From Hepsetus odoe (Eukaryota; Chordata; Actinopteri; Characiformes; Hepsetidae), in the NCBI GenBank assembly GCA_017165825.1, contig CM029393.1, positions 5,187,111 through 5,251,110 of the forward strand: a stretch of 64,000 bases of DNA. The letters are read 5' to 3'. The translations under genes were made by a program, and so were the position numbers. Of the stretch, positions 56,631 to 64,000 are shown piece after piece. The notes below the pieces were generated by a model that worked only from the letters and a program-made list of their open reading frames with translations, had not been told where the DNA came from and did no database searches. Position 1 is the first letter of the stretch. Every line of letters starts with the position of its first letter.

Positions 56631-58278
56631 TCAATTCATACAATCCATAAAGAAAGTGGGCATAGACATCTGATCATTTCTTTTTCCTCAAATAAGAGTG
56701 ACAAATGAAATATTCAAATATAACATTTATTTTATGGTGATATTGCAAAGTATGTGGAAACGGTTGGGAAAACAATGTGTTGAAGGGTTAAAGCCGCACA
56801 CATCCAACAATATCTCAGTTTTGATGGTCTAGTAGTGTAACAGGACTTGTTTTGTGATTTGGCTCATCGTTCCTTTAAAGGCTCATTTTTAGAAATTGTT
56901 ACACCAGTCTGTTTTCTTTACATTTGATGGATTGATTCTTAAAACTCCCTGAAAATGTTTTTACTGTTGCTTAGTTATACTGGCCTGCCTAGGTGGTAAT
57001 TCATTAGACTAATTTTGGCTTTCACAGCTCTTCCAAAGCATATAATGCGTACAGTTAGACACACATAGACCAGAATTAGTGCAGACTGAGGGCCAATTCA
57101 CTCAGCCAGCATGTATCACATTATTGCTGATGTAAGACTATGGTGTAGAGGTATGTACCTTTGGCTTCATAACTTCACGCATCCATGCCAGCATTCAAGA
57201 ATGTTCAAATTGTTTATCACATTCTTGGTATATGTCGACCAACAGCCAAACGTAACCTTATACATGATAGCGTGCACAGGCGACTCGACAAACCACAAGC
57301 AGCCCCAGACAGAAAATTAGGAGGGTTAGGGGGCCAAATTACACTCAGAGAGAAAAGAAAAATGCTTGATTTGTTTCCTGTAGTGCATTTTTCTTTTTTT
57401 TCCTACTCTCCCCAAGACCTGACAAAGTGCTCAGTCCTCGTTCTCGCTCCGAGCAGTTTTTTTTAAAGGATATTATCGATTCTATCTAAGGTAAACTAGT
57501 GTCCATGCTCGCCAAACATAAATATCGTGTGTTGGCCTGGACACTCGTGCTCCTTAAGTGCCATCTGGCCACTGCCAAAACAAACAGCAGTAATGAGTAG
57601 CAGCGCCTGGTTAAGAGGCCTGGGCCCGAAGCCTGGGCCTAGCCAGCCATGCACACTGAGGGGGCTGTCATGAAGCAGGTTAAAAGGCCGACTGTTCCAC
57701 CCAAACCCTTCCCCCCTTTCACCCGTCCTTTCACCTCACGCGACACTGCGAAGATGCTGCGAGCAATAAGGGAGGGGCATCATGTTCAACAAGCAGTATC
57801 TTGTATTTGAACATCAACTTTTGGGGCAGCGAAGGAAATAACAAGTGAAGATTTATTGCCACAGGATTTGTTTACCTTAAAAGAGTGGAGCCGAGTGGCC
57901 TGGGCCAAGACACCATTTGCATAATACATATAAAATGAGATCCATCTTTTGCCACACGCATACCTGCAAAACCACGTGTTTTTTGAGGCAGCGGCTATGG
58001 CTCGGGTGCAGATTGTGCGGCTTTCGCTACTGAATAGAGTCGACTTTAGCAAAACAGCCCTGAAGAAGTGAGAACTGTGGGGTATTGTTTGCCTTGCCTA
58101 CTGTAAGCCTGGTCCACTTAATTTAGCAAACCAAGAAAAGTACATCAGGTAGCAAAAAGCGATCTTTTAGAGATCTTTTCATTTTTACAGATAACAGAAA
58201 CTCATGTAAAAAAAAAAGTTAACACTTTACCTGAGGCCTGCTGCAATAAATCAACTTAGTGATGACAAAATAATATTC
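56631..58278. other. Noncoding DNA with conserved-element-like block
   Basis: No gene recognised. About 57480-58070 is the most gene-regulatory-looking block of the right half. It is repeat-free and includes GC-rich GGCCTGGGCC near 57618, again in part near 57632, and at 57898-57907. An octamer ATTTGCAT lies at 57915-57922. Conservation is inferred, not shown. Confidence 0.45.
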
Positions 58279-58413
58279 TAACTCACTTACTCATTTTCTG
58301 AGCCACTTGTCCTGATTAGGCTCACAGGCAGTGCAACCTACTGGTCTGGGAGCAGTACACTGACCTTCCCATCATGGTTCCTAGTCCTTTACCACTTGGC
58401 CACCGCTACCCCA
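58279..58413 (-). mobile_element. Chimeric SINE: family A head joined to family B-type tail
   Basis: Read on the minus strand it opens with GGGGTAGCGGTGGCCAAGTG and passes a decayed box B to CCAGTAGGTTGCACTG. It then switches to TGAGCCTAATCAGGACAAGT and CAGAAAATGAGTAAGTGAGT. The same terminal words occur at the left end of the family B element at 19555-19611. The family A middle and tail are absent. Confidence 0.75.
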
Positions 58414-60067
58414 ATTATAACAGCAGACCAAGGATGAATGAGAGAAGGCGAATGACTAACTGTGCATGACAACAGATGGGCCTCAGCCTGTAATCGCACA
58501 CCTATATAATGGCCCTATAAGGCCGGTGGAGCTCATTAAGTGAGGGGAAGTTAGGGGAAGGTAGTGGTTTCTCATAAATTGGAAAGTGAGTGCCTACACT
58601 GTTTCATGATTTAAACCGATGTTATCATGTCAATTTGTGTGTATGAGCAACACCATGGCACATCTTAGGATAAGATCTAAGTAGACCATGTGAGAAAGTT
58701 GATCTTCTTAGCTTCCCACATCAGAATTCCTTTTTTGAAAGAAATGACTGGCGTAAAACAAAGATCGGCAGCACACGGCTAATTGTGGACATAAAATCTC
58801 TTACACAACATGAAGGGGAACGTTCTCTAAGACTGTGGGACAGTTCAGGTCAAATGTCACCTTTCAGATTCAATCTGAAGTAGCTCTAAAAGGCTACTCC
58901 ATTTAGGCCTAGTGAGGAAAAATAGGCCAATCTACTTTGCGAATTACGGCCTCCAGCCCTTGAGGCCCGGGTTGCATTTGTCTGAAACTGTCAAACTTCA
59001 TATTTCTTTGTAAACGCTGAGGCAAAACATGTTTCTCACTTCTTCTATGAGATATTCTCCAATGAGTGCTTAACTGCTTTACGTTGTTTGTCTTCGCCAA
59101 AGTCTTGACAGCTGAACCATAAAAATGTGACAAAAAGACATTTTGAGGTAAATTTGATAAAAGTGCAGCGCTGTTGTCATTCGAGCATTAGGGTGGATTG
59201 CACTGTCTATATGTTGTGTAGGTCCAGGAGGTTTGGAAATGTGAGTGAGCTGTGGGCAGCAGAAAAGCAGTTTTCATGTGGCTTGTGGTGTTTATTGCAT
59301 GTGATTATTACACCCAGTACGCACATTGACGAAAAAATGCTGCCACCCTATGGTTAGCCCACAAACCAGTGAGGTCATTCCCACTCCACGCCTCACCAGT
59401 TTCCTCCCTTGCTGCCATACACTTTTGCTGTAGTGGGAAAGATCACTGCTTGCTACAGGTGTAAAAAAGAGCGCCTCTGTCTTGCCATTTATTTTGGGCA
59501 TGCCTGCTTTGCCGAGTTATTTTTAGTGATGAACAGTTCAATGTTACGCTGCCTTAACTTGGCAGTCAAGAGAGCCTTGCAGTCCAGCTCTGGACGCCAC
59601 GAAGGCTGAGCTCCTGTGTGTTCAACAACAACAATATGAAATATCCATTTCTCCTGCCTCTTATTTTTAACTTCAGGGCCTTTTCTGTATTCATGAAGTA
59701 TATTCCTTTAGTTTCCCAGGAGCTCTGAGGCTACTGAAGCACACATGTAAAGCTTTTGTACAAACTGCATGGATACATCCTCACAGACATTCCTCAAACT
59801 GTTTTAACTGTATCTTTAATAGACCAGCTTATGTGGCTTCAATACTTTCAGGATTTTGTCAGGTGAATTTGTATATTTGCACTTTGTGAAGTGGGATGCT
59901 TGCAAACTGTCGCCCACTTTCTGCTTCTTTTACATCAAGATACAGTCACTCACCTGAAAAAAAAAAAAAAGAAAAGAAAATGGGCAGGATCATATCTCTA
60001 AAAATGGTTTAAAAAGTAAGTACACTATTCTTTCACGATGCAAGTTTGTTTTTTGTGGGTGTGTTTT
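58414..60067. other. Noncoding DNA, partly conserved-element-like
   Basis: No gene recognised. About 58430-58560 and 58900-59130 are repeat-free mixed sequence. A-rich simple sequence lies at 59956-59979. Confidence 0.45.
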
Positions 60068-60275
60068 TGCTGTAGCATGTCAGCCCAATTATTGTGAAAG
60101 CTGATTGAACTGAAAGACAAACTGTTAATATAAGATGTTTTATTCAATGCAGATTTGAGTAAATTCAGTGTTAGATTAATTATCATCATTACCGCTTTGC
60201 TGAATGTTAATCATATGAATGATTTGCTTCCCACATGGGAAATCTATTCTAGCTTTTGTGAGACAGTCGGCCTGA
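60068..60275 (+). repeat. Diverged direct repeat, copy 1
   Basis: Shares ordered words with copy 2 at about 61215-61425: GAACTGAAAGACAAA, GCAGATTTGAGTAAATTCAG, AATGTTAATCATATGAATGA, TTTGCTTCCCACA and GAAATCTAT. The source is unknown. Confidence 0.65.
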
Positions 60276-60559
60276 TATATTGTGCACATTTTGTTGGAGA
60301 CTTGGACACGTACGTTTTCAAACATAAGAATGCAGAAATCACTTCATAAAAACTGTGAATTTTGAAATTGATTGTACACGTCCAGATGAGTGGTACCACA
60401 TTTTCAGCTGAATTAATTCCTCTGAATTACACAGGATACAAACTAAAATATGAACACTGTGTAATAAGATTAAATTTATGAGCTAAGACAGTTTCACCAT
60501 TAAAACTCTTTTATGTCATGCTAAAGACTCGTCAGAGCTTCTTTCAGAAATGGGCCATT

Positions 60560-61060
60560 CTACACTGAGAGCAGACCTGCCACCATGTTTAACAGTTGAA
60601 AACAGGTAATGGGGGTTGAAGGTTTCCTTTGGCTTTCTCCAAACATAATCCTGTCCAGATGTAGAAAAGAGTAAAAGACAACTCATCAGACCATGCTCCT
60701 TTCTTCTCTTCCAGCTTTTAAGCTCATTAGGTTCATAAGGCCGGGTGTTTTCATATACTGGCTTTACCTACAAGTAGGTCCAAAATGCCCATTCTGTCAA
60801 AAATCATGAACCTAACTGACGGTCTTGATGTATTTAGACGTGGTTAAAGAGGTGCTAATGGTCTTTTTTTGGAGGCCACTGTAAAGTGGGTTTATACCCA
60901 CATTGCTGGCTAAATTAGTCATCTTCCAGTAAACTTCAGCTATGGTTTATATACAGAGACTTATCTATTTTTTGGTCGGCTAACCACGCTGCCATTTGTG
61001 TTAAGGATGCACCACAAATCTGAGCAATGATTATTTACCTACATGTCCACTTTCTATGTT
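60560..61060 (-). mobile_element. Tc1/mariner-type transposon relic
   Basis: AGACCTGCCACCATGTTTAA corresponds to the reverse complement of the transposase KHGG-type coding strip. TTTGGCTTTCTCCAAACATA and CAACTCATCAGACCATG follow in the order expected for a minus-strand Tc1 relic. No frame is intact and the right boundary is uncertain. Confidence 0.55.
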
Positions 61061-61214
61061 GCCTCGGGAAAAAAAACATTCCACAAATGTAATTTTAGGC
61101 ATAATTAAAACTGATAGGAAATATGTGACTTCTTCTGTCAAAAAATCAGACTTGTAGCTCCCAAGCTACTTTGTTTTGCAGTTGTATTCATCCATCATAA
61201 ACAAAATACATATT

Positions 61215-61425
61215 ACATCAGCATAATGCCAAACCTGTGTGAACTGAAAGACAAAGCTGTACATACAAGGTTTTTTTTTTTTTATATATCCATGTGGAAA
61301 TAATGCACATTTGAGTCAGTTCAGTGTGGGACACTATCATCCATACAGTTCCTCCTTAATGTTAATTATAAGAATTATTTGCTTCCCACAGGTTTTTACA
61401 GGCAATCTATACCGTTTCAGGCACA
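61215..61425 (+). repeat. Diverged direct repeat, copy 2
   Basis: Matches copy 1 at about 60068-60275 in the same orientation: GAACTGAAAGACAAAG, GCACATTTGAGTCAGTTCAG, TAATGTTAATTATAAGAATT, ATTTGCTTCCCACA and GGCAATCTAT. A T run interrupts it at 61270-61282. Confidence 0.65.
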
Positions 61426-62560
61426 CTATAATATCCATAGTCTGAAAACATCTTGAGCTTGAAAAATGTTTCATTTTATATGCAGTGTGAGTAAGGTCCA
61501 TAGTTTGAGGACATATTATCCCTGAATGAACGTTCTAGTCAATGGGGTGTGGTGGTAGGAGGCACAGACAGTTAAAAGCAGCAAGAGTGGGGCAGAGCGG
61601 CTTTTATGCATCTGACGACAGTCTGGCATCATGAGCTTACAGCAGGAACCTCACAGACCCACCGCATTCAGTTTGTTCAGGCTGCGATTCTAGAGGCCTC
61701 TCCTAAAAGCTGCAGTGAGTCTGTGAGCACCCCCAAGCTTTTTCTTTAGGAGGTAAAAGCAGTCTTCAGACATCGGGCTGGGTGGAAAAACCTATTGGAG
61801 GGGGTCTGTTGTATTTAGGATCAGTTGTTCTTCTCTGGATATTATTACAGAGCAAGTGCTCTCCTGAGCTGAAAATGGAATCTGAGAAAACACACTGGAA
61901 TGTGCCATGATAAATTTCACGTGGCACAGCAGTGCCAAGGGGCATTGCGATGAAGACGGCTATATGAGCTTCTAAGTTCAATCCCATAAAAGACTTTATC
62001 ACACATATGTTCGTTTTTCTTTTCTTTTCCCAAGACGATAAAACGACATACTTCTGAGTCTATTTGACTCCGTTCTGCTTCTCTGAGCTCTGGCGGGTAT
62101 CATATTAACCAATATTTACATAGAAGAGGATTACTTAGGGAAAAATCAGGCGAACCAGACTTGGTGGTCCGTATGTGTCAGACAACCCGACACCAAATTA
62201 ATCCCTGTAATTAGACGATTGCTGCCTTTTTAATGATATATGATCACTGTCTGTATCTGATATCAAAGGACGAGAAATAGATGCCAGGTTTCAACTGGTG
62301 ACAGATTTGGCTTGAAAATGTCCACTCACACACATTTCATCCTCTAAACTAGGCTTAATTTAATGGATGATAGAAGAAGAATCCCTTTACTCTCGTCGCA
62401 GTTCAAGGAGCCTTAGATTGTTTTTTCTCTACATTTTCACATAGCTCTTCTACAAAAAATTGTGTGTATATTTACCACTGTCAATGAACCCTTCGCTGGT
62501 GTCTAGTGTACATAGTGTATTATGTCAGAGCCCAATTCCTAGCTCCTAAAAAGCGCACTA
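61426..62560. other. Noncoding DNA, partly conserved-element-like
   Basis: No gene recognised. About 61540-61780 is repeat-free and GC-richer. A 78-codon minus frame (61766-62002) has no family match. Confidence 0.45.
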
Positions 62561-62564
62561 AATG

Positions 62565-62762
62565 AAATTCCTTGCACTGGAACACACACAGAATTCATCC
62601 TCTGCATTTAACTTATATAAACACACTGGTAGTGAACACTCACAGTGTTGGGCATGCTACCATAATCAAGGGTACCTCAGGACAACCTAGAGGTACAGGA
62701 TCTGAACCCATGAACTTCAGACGATGGGCCTAGTCTCATACCACTAGGCCACCACCACCCCT
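62565..62762 (-). mobile_element. tRNA-derived SINE, family A, diverged
   Basis: On the minus strand: GGGGTGGTGGTGGCCTAGTG, a decayed box B, CTCTAGGTTGTCCTGAGGTA, a short middle and the AAATGCAGAGGATGAATTC block. The central GCTCCC region is deleted. Confidence 0.8.
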
Positions 62763-62892
62763 AAAGTAGGGTATTAAAGAAACCCAAACAGCATCTAGCC
62801 CAGCACATGCAATGGATGTCCAATAGAATTGAGATAAACCTTCTAAATAGTGATCTCAGCAACTTTATAGCATGTTTCTGGATTTCTATGTC

Positions 62893-63045
62893 TATGGGGG
62901 TGGTGGTCTAGTGGTTGGTTACTTGCCTACAGTCCTATAGACCAGGAGGTCCCAGGTTCAAATCCTACAATCACTGGGCTCCTGGGCAAGACCCTTAACC
63001 ATGAGTTGCTCCAGGGAGACTGTCCCTGTCCCTGTCCCATAACAA
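62893..63045 (+). mobile_element. SINE family C (V-SINE-like), 3'-truncated
   Basis: The head GGGGGTGGTGGTCTAGTGGT and box B-like GGTTCAAATCCTAC are followed by CTCCTGGGCAAGACCCTTAA, GTTGCTCCAGGGAGACTGTC and CCTGT. This is the same order as the inverse of 19940-20140. The AAGTCGCT...ATCTGCTAAATG tail is absent. Confidence 0.78.
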
Positions 63046-63069
63046 TCCACCAAAGACTGAACTGTGGAG

Positions 63070-63185
63070 AAGTGGGATATCGGATCAGAGGATGTCTACA
63101 AACATTTGGCCACGCTGTGTAGATACTGGAGGTCCCTTTAAAAAGCGTTCACCACTCCAGCAGAACTGCAGGGGCGACCTCATGT
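63070..63185. mobile_element. MITE-like Tc1-type end fragment
   Basis: GGATGTCTACAAACATTTGG followed by CCACGCTGTGTAG resembles the outer end of the fish MITE/Tc1 group also seen at 2289-2756. Only one end is present. Confidence 0.45.
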
Positions 63186-63235
63186 GGTCTCCTTCACTAA
63201 TTCAGTTTACATCACAAAAATAAAGATCCCAGAGC

Positions 63236-63273
63236 AATTTCTATATTAACAAGGTATTTCTATATTAACAAGA
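63236..63273. repeat. Tandem duplication of a 19-bp unit
   Basis: ATTTCTATATTAACAAGG is repeated head to tail twice with one end variation. Confidence 0.9.
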
Positions 63274-63334
63274 TTTTGAAATTTTAATGTGGGCACACCT
63301 AACAAAACTGTAAGACTGTAAAACGTGGAAGGTC

Positions 63335-63505
63335 ATAATAGGAAGAGGAACGATCGCGCGGTGACCTGCACCACCCGGAATTATTTACCTGCAACTCCGG
63401 GAGCAAGAAGATAGACTGTTTACCTTTCTCATTTTTATTTTCTGGATAGAAATACACGTTTTAAAACATTTTAATCTGCACATAGTCCGCTCAGAATAAC
63501 TCCAG
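63335..63505 (+). other. Candidate noncoding first exon / promoter-proximal region
   Basis: A local cluster of CpGs (ACGATCGCGCGGTGACC, ACCCGGAA, CTCCGGGA, GTCCGC, AACGCCGG) stands out in an AT-rich region. The stretch ends in CTCCAG immediately followed by a consensus donor GTGAGT. No ATG-initiated long frame is seen inside, so it would be 5' UTR. The true transcription start is unknown. It is the only place in the window where CpG clustering and a perfect donor coincide. The gene, if real, lies beyond the right edge. Confidence 0.4.
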
Positions 63506-63511
63506 GTGAGT
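63506..63511 (+). promoter_or_regulatory. Consensus 5' splice donor
   Basis: CAG|GTGAGT matches the vertebrate U2-type donor consensus exactly and closes the CpG-rich stretch to its left. Single donor matches also occur by chance. Confidence 0.4.
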
Positions 63512-63972
63512 AGAAGTGCCTGCCTTTCCTAAATGTAACGCCGGAAGTGTCAATCTTACTGTAAGTAGCTGTTAGCTTTACAGACTGACATGAATATCTA
63601 ACAAAAAGTAGTGATGTCAGTAAAACAGTACATATACAAACTAAATGAACATGTTTAGAAACACTATAAACACTGACAGAGACCAGTAGAGGTCTAAAAT
63701 GGTTCGTGTCTTTTTAGGATGCAGTTCAGGTTACTAATAATAGCTTTACACGTTTCCAAATGAATGAGAAAAAAAGCTTTTCCAATTTAGTGCAGCTGTA
63801 GATGCACTTTTACTTTAATTTGAGTTTTAAAGACATTTCAGCTAAGCATTTAGACTCATTTTTTCTCCAAATATTTAAAACATTAAAGTGTACATGTGGT
63901 AAAACGCTTTAGCCTATGTTATAGCAAAAAATATAGTATTTTTAAAATTAAAGAAATATTCATCATACAAAC
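63512..63972. other. Noncoding DNA
   Basis: AT-rich sequence following the candidate exon, consistent with intron or intergenic DNA. No gene feature other than the ETS motif is seen. Confidence 0.5.
63541..63549 (+). promoter_or_regulatory. ETS/GABP-type motif
   Basis: CCGGAAGTG is the classic ETS-family site common in housekeeping promoters. It lies 30 bp after the candidate donor, so it would be within intron 1 or serve a nearby alternative start. Confidence 0.4.
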
Positions 63973-63973
63973 A

Positions 63974-64000
63974 TATGTATACATATATATATATATATAT
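63974..64000. repeat. (TA)n microsatellite at window edge
   Basis: Alternating TA with GTATACATA start, running off the right end. Confidence 0.9.

Noticed and set aside
59956..59979. A-rich run as a processed pseudogene tail
   Set aside because: No gene-like sequence precedes it and no flanking duplication was seen.

Overview
This window reads as noncoding DNA from a ray-finned (teleost-type) fish nuclear genome. It is AT-rich and full of microsatellites. It carries several classes of fish transposable-element relic: tRNA-derived SINEs, an RTE-clade LINE, and Tc1/mariner-type DNA transposons with MITE-like derivatives. I found no bacterial-style operons, rRNA, CRISPR arrays or intact host protein-coding genes. 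The open frames of 60-150 codons are scattered on both strands and match no family I recognise, apart from the transposon relics. A high copy number of one SINE family suggests an otophysan fish, but that placement is inference only.

Layout. Positions 1-8.8 kb are mostly unique AT-rich sequence, with a MITE-like element (2289-2756), SINEs near 3.7 and 8.9 kb, a degenerate CTAGTCCAGG-type minisatellite (5717-6385) and a G-quadruplex motif (6952-6988). From 8.8 to 20.6 kb SINEs alternate with unique blocks, some with the texture of conserved noncoding elements, including an inverted pair of TAATTA homeodomain-type sites (17225-17267). From 20.6 to 35.7 kb the sequence is sparse in repeats and is the best gene-desert or regulatory stretch. 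It holds a perfect 14-bp palindrome (29257-29291) and a 20-bp-arm hairpin (30969-31012). From 35.7 to 41.8 kb lies a transposon cluster: a chimeric SINE, two overlapping-content RTE LINE fragments, a Tc1 transposase pseudogene, a 166-bp (GA)n tract and a second Tc1 relic. From 45 to 55.3 kb SINEs are dense, and there is a compact internally deleted Tc1-type element with roughly 190-bp terminal inverted repeats (48005-48558) and a dimeric SINE (54853-55310). From 55.3 to 64 kb there is conserved-element-like DNA, a second head/tail chimeric SINE, diverged direct repeats about 1.15 kb apart, and a CpG-rich stretch ending in a consensus splice donor (63335-63511). That last feature is the best candidate for a host gene edge: a possible noncoding first exon of a gene extending to the right.

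The transposons are non-functional as read. The LINE has lost the reverse transcriptase catalytic core and the Tc1 copies are frameshifted or deleted. The SINEs, if recently active, would have depended on LINE machinery encoded elsewhere. I found no clear novel multi-gene system. The most unusual items are the SINE chimeras, the SINE dimer with possible shared target-site duplication, the decayed minisatellite, and the candidate promoter/first exon at the right edge. Repeat family assignments come from recognition of motifs and remembered fish repeat consensus, not from a database search.
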